The notes below the pieces were generated by a model. That model saw only the letters and a list, made by a program, of their open reading frames with translations. It was not told the DNA's origin and did no database searches. 64,000 nt of DNA from Komagataella phaffii GS115 (lineage: Eukaryota; Ascomycota; Pichiomycetes; Pichiales; Pichiaceae), in the NCBI RefSeq assembly GCF_000027005.1, contig NC_012964.1:992001-1056000 (forward strand). Reading direction: 5' to 3'. How positions within the stretch are numbered: position 1 is the first letter of the stretch; each line of letters starts with the position of its first letter. Shown here piece after piece: positions 25,135 to 35,372 of the stretch. A program made the position numbers and the translations under genes.

Positions 25135-26778
25135 ATGCCACATAAAAGAACGCCCTCTAGCAGTCTGCTGTATGCAAGAATTCCAGGGATCTCTTTTGAA
25201 AACTCTCCGGTGTTTGATTTTTTGTCTCCTTTTGGACCCGCTCCTAATCAATGGGTAGCACGATACATCATCATCATCTTTGCAATTCTCATCAGATTGG
25301 CAGTTGGGCTGGGCTCCTATTCCGGCTTCAACACCCCTCCAATGTATGGGGATTTTGAAGCTCAGAGGCATTGGATGGAAATTACTCAGCATTTATCCAT
25401 AGAAAAATGGTACTTCTACGACTTGCAATATTGGGGGCTTGACTATCCTCCCTTGACAGCCTTTCATTCATACTTCTTTGGCAAATTAGGCAGCTTCATC
25501 AATCCAGCATGGTTTGCTTTAGACGTCTCCAGAGGGTTTGAATCAGTGGATCTAAAATCGTACATGAGGGCGACCGCAATTCTCAGTGAGCTGTTATGTT
25601 TTATTCCAGCTGTCATTTGGTATTGTCGTTGGATGGGACTTAACTACTTCAATCAAAACGCCATTGAGCAAACTATAATAGCGTCTGCTATTCTTTTCAA
25701 TCCATCTTTAATTATCATAGATCATGGCCACTTCCAGTACAACTCAGTTATGCTAGGTTTTGCTTTATTATCCATATTAAATCTGTTGTACGATAATTTT
25801 GCATTAGCGGCTATTTTTTTCGTTCTTTCAATAAGCTTTAAGCAAATGGCTCTCTATTATAGCCCCATCATGTTTTTTTACATGCTGAGTGTGAGTTGTT
25901 GGCCTTTGAAAAACTTCAACTTGTTGAGATTGGCTACTATCAGTATTGCAGTACTCTTGACTTTTGCAACTCTATTACTGCCTTTTGTATTAGTAGATGG
26001 GATGTCACAAATTGGCCAAATATTATTCAGAGTTTTCCCGTTTTCAAGAGGCTTGTTTGAGGATAAGGTGGCCAACTTTTGGTGTACAACGAATATACTG
26101 GTAAAGTACAAACAGTTATTCACTGACAAAACCCTTACTAGGATATCGCTAGTAGCAACTTTGATTGCAATTAGTCCGTCTTGCTTCATCATTTTTACTC
26201 ACCCAAAGAAGGTTTTACTACCGTGGGCTTTTGCTGCTTGCTCTTGGGCGTTCTATCTTTTCTCTTTCCAAGTCCACGAGAAATCAGTTTTAGTTCCATT
26301 GATGCCTACCACTCTATTACTGGTAGAAAAAGACTTGGACATCATCTCAATGGTCTGCTGGATTTCTAATATTGCCTTCTTCAGCATGTGGCCTCTATTA
26401 AAAAGAGACGGGCTGGCTTTGGAATATTTTGTCTTGGGAATATTGAGTAATTGGCTGATTGGAAACCTCAATTGGATTAGTAAATGGCTTGTCCCCAGTT
26501 TCCTGATTCCAGGGCCTACTCTCTCCAAAAAAGTTCCTAAAAGAGATACTAAAACAGTTGTTCATACTCACTGGTTTTGGGGGTCAGTAACATTCGTTTC
26601 ATACCTCGGAGCTACAGTTATCCAGTTCGTAGATTGGCTGTACCTTCCACCTGCCAAGTATCCAGATTTGTGGGTTATTTTGAACACTACATTGTCGTTT
26701 GCTTGTTTCGGGTTGTTTTGGCTATGGATTAACTACAATCTGTACATTTTGCGTGATTTTAAGCTTAAAGATGCTTAG
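25135..26778 (+). CDS. ALG6: Dolichyl-P-Glc:Man9GlcNAc2-PP-dolichol alpha-1,3-glucosyltransferase
   Basis: 547 aa (544 in S. cerevisiae). Adds the first glucose to the lipid-linked oligosaccharide in the ER lumen for N-glycosylation. After a short cytosolic start and first membrane segment (about 40-60), the lumenal loop carries the Alg6/Alg8 signature MYGDFEAQRHWMEIT and WYFYDLQYWGLDYPPLTA; the acidic Asp in YGD is the expected catalytic position. About ten more hydrophobic segments follow. The sequence favours Alg6 over its paralogue Alg8. It converges on the GH17 gene with 16 bp between stops. Confidence 0.94.
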   Translation: MPHKRTPSSSLLYARIPGISFENSPVFDFLSPFGPAPNQWVARYIIIIFAILIRLAVGLGSYSGFNTPPMYGDFEAQRHWMEITQHLSIEKWYFYDLQYWGLDYPPLTAFHSYFFGKLGSFINPAWFALDVSRGFESVDLKSYMRATAILSELLCFIPAVIWYCRWMGLNYFNQNAIEQTIIASAILFNPSLIIIDHGHFQYNSVMLGFALLSILNLLYDNFALAAIFFVLSISFKQMALYYSPIMFFYMLSVSCWPLKNFNLLRLATISIAVLLTFATLLLPFVLVDGMSQIGQILFRVFPFSRGLFEDKVANFWCTTNILVKYKQLFTDKTLTRISLVATLIAISPSCFIIFTHPKKVLLPWAFAACSWAFYLFSFQVHEKSVLVPLMPTTLLLVEKDLDIISMVCWISNIAFFSMWPLLKRDGLALEYFVLGILSNWLIGNLNWISKWLVPSFLIPGPTLSKKVPKRDTKTVVHTHWFWGSVTFVSYLGATVIQFVDWLYLPPAKYPDLWVILNTTLSFACFGLFWLWINYNLYILRDFKLKDA

Positions 26779-26794
26779 CGTCTCCGTTTTTTTA

Positions 26795-28897
26795 CTAATA
26801 TTTTGGCAATTTAACACCCTCTTTGAGTTTTCTATCGACTGTGAATAGACCCCATTCAGTTTCCCATTTATTTTCCCCGTTTTCATATATCTTTTTCCAA
26901 GGTTCATCGAAGGCTTCAAACCAGTACCAAGGGATCTTGAGATGCCGTGCCAACGCACTAAAGCCTTTAAGGTACAAATCATAGTTTTTCTTTTTTGCTA
27001 TTGCATCAATGAAACTCCCCCCTTGATAGGGCCAACCTGTTTCCCCAATAACAATTTTTTCCATGCAAGATTTTGTAGAACAGATATTGTACAAAGTGCT
27101 ATTTACCCAACCTGGAGCTATTTTTGCGGTAGTTCCATTGAAAAAAGGGTGTAAATTTACTCCGAGAATGTCTAATTGGTCAGCCCAGTCCTCTTTCACA
27201 CATGAGTAATGTTCATTGGTTCCCACTGGTAGGTCATACCATCCCAATTGTTGAACGATTCTCTTAACTTGCTTAATATATTGAAACAGTGCATCAGTAG
27301 ACAACTCGTGCCTCCATAGGACTTCATTGCCAACAAAGATAGTATCAATCTGATCCCTTCTGACTTTAAGCAGGATCTTTTGGAGGTCTGATATCTGATT
27401 TTCATTTGATTGTCTATCACTATTTAACCAAACGCCAATCGATACCGTCATGTTGAGGCCCATATCCTGAATTACATCCAAAACATAAGCAGCCTGTTGA
27501 CATTGTAAGCCATACAGTTTTAGTCTCGAAGTCACCATTGATAGAACACCCAAATCTAAAACAACCTGGTCATAATTTACACCACACATTGGTTGTAAGG
27601 ATCCTCTTGGTGCGTAATTGACTCCATAAATTGATTTCTGCAGCCTTTTGTCTGACATTAAGCTTTTCAATTCTGTATTATTATGGAATTTTTTGTTTAG
27701 ACCTGCATACGAATTCTGAGTTTCATCCTGGGTAAAGTTATTTGCAGGTGGAATCTGGATCATTATTTTTGGAGAAACTGAGAAAGAAGTATTGGTTGTA
27801 GATAAGTTATAATGCGAAATCAACTGATCAATAAGTTTCTGCCTCTCCGTTGGTGATACCCTGTTCATATAGTTGAAGATAGTCGTGGTTGTTCCGCCGA
27901 TTAGTTCCGTCACTAATGGCACCAATATTGCTAGAGAAGCGATTAACGAACCAAGTAAGACGAGGATACATCCTACGTAAAACGGGCTCTTCCAGCTTCC
28001 ATGCTCTCTGTATTTGCCAGCCTTTTCAGAGTAGATGCTACTGGGTGCAAAAGAGGCCGTTTCATTTCCGACCTCATTTGAGTATTCTTTTGTCTCAGTT
28101 TTTTGATACGCGGAGTGAACAGAAGAGCCAAACATGACATCAGAAGTCGAAGTGTCCAGTAGTTTAAGACCAACGGTTTCCTTTGAGCTATCAGTAGGTT
28201 GGTCAAACTTTGCTGGTATGTCTTTGTTCGTGTTGCCAGTTTCAGCTATAGGGGATGTCATAAAATTTTTTGAAGGTCCAACTCCTACTTCAGGAACCCG
28301 ACTGTTTGGGTGGTTGAGAAAAGCTAGCGTTTCATAATCCATATTAGCTGAGTTCACATTGTTGTTTGATTCGGCTTTGGCACTAGCAGCCTTTATATCC
28401 AGGCTTTTAGCTTTATTTGAATTTGCCAAAGAGCTTACAGGTCCTGTAACCGGTTCTGAACTTCCATCTTCAAAAGAGGAAACAGTTAGAGGCTGGACTA
28501 CTGATGAATTCAGTTTTACTTTCGGATATTTCCACTTGAATTCGTTATCGAATACTACTGTCTCTGTTTTCAGATTATCTTCGTGTTCAGATCTCTTCTC
28601 TCTTGCTTCACTTTTAGATCGGGTGATGGGAATTGACAACCTGGATTCTGTGTTAGACCTCCATTTTCCGATTGGGAGTGATTTTGATCTTAGTATTGGC
28701 CAACTTTTGACTGAGTCATTGGTCTGTGGGTAGTTAAGGTGCTCCTCGAGCTTGATTTCGTGGTTGATGTATTTAGATGGCTCTTCCTCGTCATCCAGCT
28801 GTATGGGCGAGCTTTCATTGGGACTACTACTATCTTCAAAACGTGTTTTCTTCTCAACACGTTGGCCATTGCTTTTTGTCGGACTATGGGGAGACAT
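26795..28897 (-). CDS. Type II membrane protein with a GH17 beta-1,3-glucanase domain
   Basis: 700 aa from the ATG at 28897; the codon opening the longer frame at 28921 is TTG. A Ser/Lys-rich cytosolic domain of about 300 residues is followed by one strong membrane segment (about 303-330, VGCILVLLGSLIASLAILVPL), a linker with several Asn-x-Ser/Thr sites, and a C-terminal GH17 domain (about 415-700). The two catalytic glutamates of the family are visible in VGNEVLWR (acid/base) and IGETGWPY (nucleophile). The layout resembles the membrane-anchored endo-glucanases of the Aspergillus BtgC type. A role in remodelling wall beta-1,3-glucan is inference. Confidence 0.85.
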   Translation of the reverse strand: MSPHSPTKSNGQRVEKKTRFEDSSSPNESSPIQLDDEEEPSKYINHEIKLEEHLNYPQTNDSVKSWPILRSKSLPIGKWRSNTESRLSIPITRSKSEAREKRSEHEDNLKTETVVFDNEFKWKYPKVKLNSSVVQPLTVSSFEDGSSEPVTGPVSSLANSNKAKSLDIKAASAKAESNNNVNSANMDYETLAFLNHPNSRVPEVGVGPSKNFMTSPIAETGNTNKDIPAKFDQPTDSSKETVGLKLLDTSTSDVMFGSSVHSAYQKTETKEYSNEVGNETASFAPSSIYSEKAGKYREHGSWKSPFYVGCILVLLGSLIASLAILVPLVTELIGGTTTTIFNYMNRVSPTERQKLIDQLISHYNLSTTNTSFSVSPKIMIQIPPANNFTQDETQNSYAGLNKKFHNNTELKSLMSDKRLQKSIYGVNYAPRGSLQPMCGVNYDQVVLDLGVLSMVTSRLKLYGLQCQQAAYVLDVIQDMGLNMTVSIGVWLNSDRQSNENQISDLQKILLKVRRDQIDTIFVGNEVLWRHELSTDALFQYIKQVKRIVQQLGWYDLPVGTNEHYSCVKEDWADQLDILGVNLHPFFNGTTAKIAPGWVNSTLYNICSTKSCMEKIVIGETGWPYQGGSFIDAIAKKKNYDLYLKGFSALARHLKIPWYWFEAFDEPWKKIYENGENKWETEWGLFTVDRKLKEGVKLPKY

Positions 28898-29466
28898 AAT
28901 TGAGTGTGAATGGTTGGTCAAGGTTCAGTTCACTGGGCTAATGTACAAAGTGGAACCGTGCGGCTGTAATAAAATTATTTATTTATAATATTAGTTGGAT
29001 GGTTATATACATTCAGATATCAGGTGTATTGTAAAGGTTTGGAGAGATGTGATTTTCACGGGGCAAACCAATCTACGTTTGTGGTCCTTGTAATTCGGAA
29101 CGGTTACGGTGTTGAGAGAGTCAAATGCAAAACAAATTCTTATAAATAAATGACAATTTATATAAAAGACCAATGACCAAGAGTACAGTACAATCCCAAG
29201 CTAAAAAGAATTTGTGGTTTCTGCTGGTTCATTGAATTGTATGATCAGATCAACGTCTGACCAGAAATATTATTTCTCTCCCAGCTACAATTTCGGTTAT
29301 ACTTTGCGATGATATCTTAATATTGTTCAAGTGACTTACGAAAGCTTATTCCAAGTCAAATCCAGATTGTTTAACCTAAGTAGGACTCATCCTAGACAAT
29401 AGAACTTTGATCAGTTTCACTTTCTTAAATTACTTAGCTAAGACTTTTTAAAAAACGTGAGTAATC
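28898..29466. other. Intergenic region between the GH17 gene and tRNA-Tyr
   Basis: 569 bp, AT-rich. It includes the GH17 promoter and the tRNA 5' flank. tRNA flanks are common insertion sites for yeast retroelements, so I looked for long terminal repeats, but I could not identify terminal TG...CA ends with a target duplication. No open frame with protein character was found. Confidence 0.45.
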
Positions 29467-29558
29467 CTCCTGGTGGCCAAGTTGGCTAAGGCGCGAGACT
29501 GTAAATGTTCTCTTTCAGGGAAATCTTGAGATCGGGTGTTCGAATCACCCCCAGGAGA
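29467..29558 (+). tRNA. tRNA-Tyr (anticodon GUA) with an 18-nt intron
   Basis: Acceptor arms CTCCTGG (29467-29473) and CCAGGAG (29551-29557) pair fully, followed by discriminator A at 29558. The A box (TGGCCAAGTTGG) and B box (GGTGTTCGAATC) are present. The anticodon stem CGAGA (29494-29498) pairs with TCTTG (29524-29528); the loop reads CTGTAAA once an intron at 29505-29522, one base 3' of the anticodon, is removed. The anticodon GTA lies at 29501-29503. Nuclear tRNA-Tyr genes of yeasts carry an intron at this place. The mature tRNA would have 74 nt before CCA addition. Confidence 0.95.
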
Positions 29559-29567
29559 TTCTTTTTT
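29559..29567 (+). terminator. RNA polymerase III terminator of tRNA-Tyr
   Basis: A run of six T (29562-29567), directly after the tRNA 3' end, fits a pol III stop signal. Confidence 0.85.
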
Positions 29568-29642
29568 ACTATGGGGACTCAATTTAATATATATCTGGTA
29601 ATGTTATAAAAATTATCTAGGGTTTAATATGCTTCGGCTAAA

Positions 29643-30404
29643 CTATAATTTATAACTATCCAATATTCTATCTTCAATAGAGTCTGTGGAACTCTTGAAC
29701 TGGGCAACTTGCAGACTTTCACCCTCTGCTGCAAAAACCTTTGCCATATCTGGTTGGCCTGGCATTCCCATTTGTGCTGGCATCTGTTGCTGGATAACTT
29801 GCACCGCATTGGAGCTGCTCAGAATCAATGAAAAAACAGACTGCAAACCTAATAATGTGACAAAGTACCATGACAAGGAGGAGACCCATCTCACGTCCAA
29901 ATCAGGAGTGTCAATTCCTTGTTGCAACATGGATTTGAAACGGAGAGTGAGAGGGAAGGGTAGTCGCATTATGATGAATCCAGCAAAGAAATAGTTAATC
30001 CACCACATAATCACAGTCTGGGGAATAAAATTGGCTGCATTTGATTTCAGCATGTTGAACATGGCGTCTGAAGCATTCGGGTCAGACAATGGATTAGGCA
30101 TCTGATCCTTGTTTTGTTTCACTGCATTTTTCAGGTACTTTCCAGAAGTAAGGGCTTCATATAAATAGGCCTGTCTATTGAGAAACTCCTTTTTTGAGAC
30201 CAGCACATGTGAATTGCCCCTGAAGAGACGGGCCTTTTGTAACTGTTGTTGTTCTCTAACATCTCTCCACTTGGACACCTTCGGGAGTGGTTGAAGTAAG
30301 TTGGTAACATAACTTCTCAGAATCCCAACCAATATCATCACTGCCGAAATGGGTAGTAGAACCCACACTTTCAAGCTTGGGTCCAGCACAAGATCTGGGG
30401 ACAT
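29643..30404 (-). CDS. EMC3: ER membrane protein complex subunit 3
   Basis: 253 aa, the same length as S. cerevisiae Emc3. It is the Oxa1/YidC-superfamily core of the ER membrane complex, which inserts tail-anchored and multi-pass proteins. One membrane segment near the start (about residues 13-30) is followed by a charged cytosolic coiled region (KVSKWRDVREQQQLQKARLF) and two further hydrophobic segments (about 128-150 and 175-200; VIMWWINYFFAGFIIMRLPF is characteristic). The C-terminal tail is Gln/Met-rich. It ends 85 bp from the tRNA gene. Confidence 0.94.
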   Translation of the reverse strand: MSPDLVLDPSLKVWVLLPISAVMILVGILRSYVTNLLQPLPKVSKWRDVREQQQLQKARLFRGNSHVLVSKKEFLNRQAYLYEALTSGKYLKNAVKQNKDQMPNPLSDPNASDAMFNMLKSNAANFIPQTVIMWWINYFFAGFIIMRLPFPLTLRFKSMLQQGIDTPDLDVRWVSSLSWYFVTLLGLQSVFSLILSSSNAVQVIQQQMPAQMGMPGQPDMAKVFAAEGESLQVAQFKSSTDSIEDRILDSYKL

Positions 30405-30710
30405 TCTGTTGAGTTAAGCGTTGCCAGGAAGAGTGTGTGGAAGGAAGGAAGGGTAGAGAGTTACATCGTATTAAGTGGAAATTCGAGACTACAATTGAAT
30501 GGATGATAGCTCCTCTTGGGTATACTTCATACAGAGAGTCAATGAAAATCACTGGGCTACATTAAAAGTAGGAGAATAAAGCTCATTCTGTTATTCGATC
30601 ACCGTCTATAGAATAGTCCCTCAGGAATCACTATTGGTGCTAATCTATTGCACCGAAAGAGGTCTGCTTCAGCTTTCACCCAAAGTCCGAATTTTGACGT
30701 ACTGTTCGTT
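30405..30710. other. Intergenic region between ADD66 and EMC3
   Basis: 306 bp between two genes on the minus strand, holding the EMC3 promoter and the ADD66 3' end. I see no additional gene, RNA or repeat. Confidence 0.55.
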
Positions 30711-31589
30711 CTATGAGTATATTCCTCCCTCCATTCCCACTGGAATATCACGAGATCCATAAACCCCCTTCCAACTGACAGGTTCAACCCAAGTCGCAGG
30801 CTGCGGTATTTGCAAAAGCTCATAAACTCGTTGAGCAAACACTTGAGCATCCGAAATATTGTCTCCCTCATATACATAAATAGATAGCACCACGATCTTG
30901 ATTGGCTCCTGTTGAAGGTTGGCTGAAGAGCTGACAGCGGGAAGTGTTACTGTATGAGGAAACTCTGTTTCAAGTAATTTCAACAGGTTTACACAACTGG
31001 GAGTTGGTTTCATCTCCAGTCCCAATTCAGGATTCTTCAATGAATTGACAAGAATTTCGATAATGGGAGATAGTTCTTTAGGATCTTTCAGTTTTGTTGT
31101 CTGTTCCTCCACTGTTAGACGAGACAGGTTCGCAGCCAGATCATTGCTGTACAGCTCATACAAACTCCCATCAGATTGCTCCTTAAAAGCAGAATCTTTT
31201 GATTGAAGAACCAACACTTTGGAGAACCCTGAGGTATTGATGAAGGGCACAATGACCTGCTGATAGAATTGAGTTGTGTAACCTGGCAAAACTGGAGATC
31301 TCTGCTGTAAAATCGCCAATTTTAGATCCTTATTATGATATACTTCTAAGCTTGTAGAAAAGTCTTGAATAGAGGTGTCAGGATTCCCCTCCACGTAATC
31401 GACGGGCGAAACAAATGGATGTACCAATGAATCATCTAACCACGCCACTGACTTCAAGTTTAAGTTATGAATCAGCAGATCTGCGGTGAATTGTGGCACG
31501 TTACCAATAGACACAATGGGAAGCACCAATGTGGAGCCTTTGAAACTGTTAAGGACTTCAATCGGGTTAGTTCTACTATGAAAGGCCAT
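30711..31589 (-). CDS. ADD66: Proteasome assembly chaperone 2 (Pba2/Add66)
   Basis: 292 aa (267 in S. cerevisiae). With Pba1 it caps alpha-ring intermediates and guides 20S proteasome assembly. The N-terminal GSTLVLPIVSIGNVPQFTADLLIHNL is the PAC2 family signature, followed by VAWLDDSLVHPFVSP and a central Rossmann-like pattern (FSKVLVLQSKDSAF). It lacks a usual C-terminal HbYX motif; Pba2 orthologues also often end differently. The first ATG at 31589 gives the conserved start. Confidence 0.88.
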   Translation of the reverse strand: MAFHSRTNPIEVLNSFKGSTLVLPIVSIGNVPQFTADLLIHNLNLKSVAWLDDSLVHPFVSPVDYVEGNPDTSIQDFSTSLEVYHNKDLKLAILQQRSPVLPGYTTQFYQQVIVPFINTSGFSKVLVLQSKDSAFKEQSDGSLYELYSNDLAANLSRLTVEEQTTKLKDPKELSPIIEILVNSLKNPELGLEMKPTPSCVNLLKLLETEFPHTVTLPAVSSSANLQQEPIKIVVLSIYVYEGDNISDAQVFAQRVYELLQIPQPATWVEPVSWKGVYGSRDIPVGMEGGIYS

Positions 31590-31783
31590 TATGTTGATAG
31601 ATGGAGTAGGCGATACTTTGGGGAGATGGCCCCATAAATCTGGGGGAGTCTGATTCGAGCCTCACCTAATGTTCATCGCCTAGCAGCTTCGCCCCCAAAC
31701 ACCCAAACGCCCCCCTAAACCGTCCCTCGAACTCACCTCATCTGTCATGCTGCTGATAGTTTAGATAATCTTAAAAAAAATCA

Positions 31784-31842
31784 TCAGGAGGTGAAAAAAT
31801 AAAAAAAAAAAAAAAAAAAAAAAAAGTACATCAACCTCCTGA
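31784..31842. repeat. Poly(A)25 tract enclosed by a 9-bp inverted repeat, upstream of LIA1
   Basis: Perfect arms TCAGGAGGT (31784-31792) and ACCTCCTGA (31834-31842) flank an A-rich segment with 25 consecutive A at 31801-31825. It ends 22 bp before the LIA1 start codon. Poly(dA:dT) tracts keep yeast promoters free of nucleosomes. If transcribed, the arms could form a hairpin in the LIA1 leader. Confidence 0.8.
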
Positions 31843-31864
31843 CGTTTTCCGTAGGATCAACCCA

Positions 31865-32815
31865 ATGAGTGACGTTAACGAAGCTACAAGTTTGGAGCGC
31901 CTAAGAGACGTGCTCATCAACAACACAGGAGACATAAAACTGGCTCACAGGTTTCGGGCACTCTTCTTCCTGAAATCCATCGGCGCAGAGTACAACGAGA
32001 AGCCAGAAGATGCCAACAAAGCCATTAAGTATATTGGCGAGTGTTTTGCCGACTCTTCAGAGCTTTTGAAACACGAGGTGGCATATGTGCTGGGACAAAC
32101 AAAGAACATGACCAGTGCTCCCATCTTGAGAGATGTACTGGAAAGCAAGGAACAGCAGGTTATGGTACGTCATGAAGCTGCAGAAGCATTAGGAGCTTTG
32201 GGAGATAAGGACTCTCTCGATTTACTGGTTAAATACTACGAGGACCCTGCAGAAGTGGAAGAGATTCGCCAGACTTGCGAGTTGGCCATTGAGAGGATCA
32301 AATGGGAGAACTCTTCGAAGGCCAAAGAAGAGAAACTGGAGACTTCTCTATACGAGTCCATTGATCCAGCTCCACCTTTGGCTATCGACGGATCCAATAC
32401 AAAGATCTCCAAGCTTCAAAAAATTTTGAATGACCAGAATACCCCATTGTTTGAAAGATATAGAGCCATGTTTAGACTGAGAGATATTGGTACTGACGAG
32501 GCAGCTTTGGCTTTGGCTACGGGATTCAGCGACCCATCCGCTTTATTCAAACATGAAATTGCATACGTATTTGGGCAGCTGAGTAACCCTGTTACTGTCC
32601 CATCTTTGGTACAGGTTCTGAAGGACACCTCTCAAGCGGCCATGGTGCGTCACGAGGCGGCTGAGGCTCTCGGATCTATTGCTACCGACGAAGTCTTGCC
32701 TATTTTGCAGGGTTTCCTCAAGGATGAAGATGAGGTTGTTAGAGATAGTGCTGTGGTCGCTTTGGATATGTATGAGTATGAGAATTCCAATGAGGTTGAA
32801 TACGCTGCTGTTTAA
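31865..32815 (+). CDS. LIA1: Deoxyhypusine hydroxylase
   Basis: 316 aa (325 in S. cerevisiae). Completes hypusine on translation factor eIF5A by hydroxylating deoxyhypusine with a di-iron centre. The protein is two blocks of HEAT repeats, and all four His-Glu metal-ligand pairs can be seen: [32 protein letters not shown] and [11 protein letters not shown]. The first ATG after the poly(A) element is used. It converges with RPA12. Confidence 0.96.
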   Translation: MSDVNEATSLERLRDVLINNTGDIKLAHRFRALFFLKSIGAEYNEKPEDANKAIKYIGECFADSSELLKHEVAYVLGQTKNMTSAPILRDVLESKEQQVMVRHEAAEALGALGDKDSLDLLVKYYEDPAEVEEIRQTCELAIERIKWENSSKAKEEKLETSLYESIDPAPPLAIDGSNTKISKLQKILNDQNTPLFERYRAMFRLRDIGTDEAALALATGFSDPSALFKHEIAYVFGQLSNPVTVPSLVQVLKDTSQAAMVRHEAAEALGSIATDEVLPILQGFLKDEDEVVRDSAVVALDMYEYENSNEVEYAAV

Positions 32816-32878
32816 TGTACTAAAGCATGAGGAGTGTATTTTTAATATCTGTGTAGTTTCTGATTATGTGAAATTCTT

Positions 32879-33250
32879 CTAATTGTTCGTTCTAAACTTG
32901 TAAGCACACTTCGGACATGTGTAAAAGACAGTAGCACCTTCATCAGCAGACCTTAATTGCAGGGTATGGTATTGCATCTCTTCATTGCCACATTGAGGAC
33001 ACTTTTCTTTGATTGTGGCCCCATCTTCGAGTTCATCAGATTTTAGGGAGGTCTTAACTAACGAAGCTTTGGCACGTAGAGTAGAGGGAAAAGCATCAGG
33101 GGAACTTTTAGTGACCACACTGAGATTCTTGAACCTTTTGGTATCATAGGACCGTTCACAAACGTTACAATCTATGCTTTTTTGGCCCGCTACAGAGTCC
33201 AAGAGGTTTCCGCACTCAACGCAGAAGATCATAGACCCTACGACTGACAT
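32879..33250 (-). CDS. RPA12: RNA polymerase I subunit A12.2
   Basis: 123 aa from the ATG at 33250 (125 in S. cerevisiae). The longer open frame to 33292 adds residues not conserved in the family. The N-terminal zinc ribbon (CVECGNLL, then CNVC) and the C-terminal TFIIS-like ribbon (CPQCGNEE, then CPKC) are intact, with the acidic RSADEG hairpin that drives RNA cleavage by polymerase I. It is divergent from CCT5 over 206 bp. Confidence 0.96.
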   Translation of the reverse strand: MSVVGSMIFCVECGNLLDSVAGQKSIDCNVCERSYDTKRFKNLSVVTKSSPDAFPSTLRAKASLVKTSLKSDELEDGATIKEKCPQCGNEEMQYHTLQLRSADEGATVFYTCPKCAYKFRTNN

Positions 33251-33456
33251 GTTGGAGGTTTGTGGTAATAAACAGGAAAGTAAGTTCTTCACAGGTTAAT
33301 CAATCTACAAAAAAATATTTTACTTTCGAGGCCATTTTACATGGAAGGTTTCCAACTTTTCTCCCACCCAGCACAGAGATCAACATCTTCGCGCGTTCTA
33401 AGTTTTATCCATTGCCTTCAAATCTTTCTTCACTCCTACAAAGAAATTCCATCACA

Positions 33457-35139
33457 ATGCAGGCCCCACCACAAATGATGGAGATGCCAGATCTCTCTAA
33501 TGCCATAATGGCCCAAGATGAGATGGGAAGACCTCTTATCATAGTTAAAGATCAAGGCCGGAAGCAAAAGGCTAGCGGTGTTGAGGCCATAAAGTCACAT
33601 ATTCTGTCCGCAAGGTCAGTGGCGTCAATCCTGAAAACGTCCTTAGGTCCTCGTGGTTTAGATAAGATTCTTGTCTCACCTGATGGAGAAATCAATATTA
33701 CAAATGATGGTGCCACCATTCTTTCTCAGATGGAGTTTTCCGATGAGATTGCCAAATTATTAGTGGAATTGTCCAAATCTCAAGATGACGAAATTGGCGA
33801 TGGGACCACCGGTGTGGTTGTTTTGGCCGGTGCTATGTTGGATCAGGCTCTAGAACTTATAGAGAAGGGTATTCACCCCATTAAGATTGGTGATGGACTA
33901 CACGAGGCTTGCAAAGTCGCTGTTGCCAACTTGGACAAAATTGCCGACCAGGTTACAGTCTACGATGGAGATCAGGTCGATCGCAATGCCCAACCAGAAT
34001 CAGAACTTTTCAAAGCTGCCAAGACATCTCTGGGTTCAAAAATCGTCTCTAAATTCCAAGATAAGTTCGCCAAAATGGCTGTTGAATGTGTTCTAGCAGT
34101 AGCTGATTTGTCGCGTCGTGATGTTGATTTTGAACTCATCAAGATTGAAGGAAATGTTGGAGGATCTTTAGACGAGTCTCGTTTAATTCGTGGTGTTCTG
34201 GTTGACAAAGAACTCAGTCACCCACAAATGCCTAAGACTATTGAAGACGCTCGTATCGCTATTTTAACGTGTCCATTTGAACCACCCAAACCTAAGACTA
34301 AACACAAGCTTAACATCGGTACCGTTGAAGAATTTGAGGCTTTACAAAAATATGAACAGGATGCATTTGCTGAAATGATTGGCCACGTTCAGCGTGCGGG
34401 TGCGAACCTCGTTGTATGTCAATGGGGATTCGACGACGAGGCTAACCATCTGCTGTTGCAGAATCACTTGCCTGCTATACGTTGGGTTGGAGGTCCGGAA
34501 TTAGAAGCCATTGCTATTGCTACTCGTGGAAAGATTGTGCCTCGCTTTGAAGATCTATCCGCTGACAAGTTGGGTCATGCTGGAATAGTCCGAGAATTGG
34601 AAATGGGTACTACGCGGGAACGAATGCTGGTTGTAGAGGAATGTGCTAATACCCGTGCCGTTACAGCACTTCTTCGGGGATCATCTAAAATGATTGTTGA
34701 TGAGTCTACCAGAGCATTGCACGACTCGTTGTGCGTTGTAAGAAACTTAGTGCGAGACAACAGAGTTGTTTACGGTGGAGGTGCTGCAGAGCTTTCTTGC
34801 TCTCTTGCAGTTTCTGCTGCTGCAGACAGTCAGAAGGGAATTGATCAATATGCATTCCGTGCTTTTGCTGATGCCTTGGACTGTATTCCAATGGCCCTTG
34901 CCGAGAATTCTGGTCTTGACCCTATTACAACAGTCTCAACTCTGAAAGCTCGTCAGTCTACTGAAGCCAATTCTAACTTGGGAGTTGACTGTTTGGGTTC
35001 TAATCAAAATGATATGAAAGAACTCTTTGTGATTGATCCTCTAATTGGAAAGAAGCAGCAACTTCTCCTAGCCACCCAGTTGACGCGGATGATTCTGAAG
35101 ATCAACAATGTGATCATCTCCGGAAAGGATGAATACTAG
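33457..35139 (+). CDS. CCT5: Chaperonin CCT/TRiC epsilon subunit
   Basis: 560 aa from the ATG at 33457 (562 in S. cerevisiae Cct5). The CCT ring folds actin and tubulin. Equatorial ATP motifs [19 protein letters not shown] and [12 protein letters not shown] are present. The subunit-specific start [19 protein letters not shown], the [14 protein letters not shown] segment and the end VIISGKDEY identify the epsilon subunit rather than beta. The open frame reaches back to 33262, but that part is not conserved. It lies 233 bp upstream of ARP3, a protein of the actin fold. Confidence 0.96.
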   Translation: MQAPPQMMEMPDLSNAIMAQDEMGRPLIIVKDQGRKQKASGVEAIKSHILSARSVASILKTSLGPRGLDKILVSPDGEINITNDGATILSQMEFSDEIAKLLVELSKSQDDEIGDGTTGVVVLAGAMLDQALELIEKGIHPIKIGDGLHEACKVAVANLDKIADQVTVYDGDQVDRNAQPESELFKAAKTSLGSKIVSKFQDKFAKMAVECVLAVADLSRRDVDFELIKIEGNVGGSLDESRLIRGVLVDKELSHPQMPKTIEDARIAILTCPFEPPKPKTKHKLNIGTVEEFEALQKYEQDAFAEMIGHVQRAGANLVVCQWGFDDEANHLLLQNHLPAIRWVGGPELEAIAIATRGKIVPRFEDLSADKLGHAGIVRELEMGTTRERMLVVEECANTRAVTALLRGSSKMIVDESTRALHDSLCVVRNLVRDNRVVYGGGAAELSCSLAVSAAADSQKGIDQYAFRAFADALDCIPMALAENSGLDPITTVSTLKARQSTEANSNLGVDCLGSNQNDMKELFVIDPLIGKKQQLLLATQLTRMILKINNVIISGKDEY

Positions 35140-35372
35140 ACAGTTTTCAAGATAATAAATGATATACCAATATTGTAGCTATTTTAATAACTAGAACCTG
35201 ACCATTTACTTTCTTTACTGATAAAGGACCCCTTCCAAGCCTCCTAGAATCTCCTCCTTCAAGGTCGAATTAGCCCCTTCGCGAAAACGGCTCTTTCGGC
35301 CATGTACAACCGCACACTTCAGTGTTGGTCTTTCGTATTCCATCTCCAATTCCTTCAATACAATCAAGAAAT

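Noticed and set aside
25135..26778. ALG8 as an alternative to ALG6
   Set aside because: The first lumenal loop and the length match ALG6 better.
28898..29466. Possible retroelement long terminal repeat beside tRNA-Tyr
   Set aside because: I could not find TG...CA ends or a target-site duplication.
33457..35139. CCT beta subunit (CCT2) as the name for the chaperonin gene
   Set aside because: The N-terminal [10 protein letters not shown] and C-terminal ISGKDEY features are those of the epsilon subunit, CCT5.
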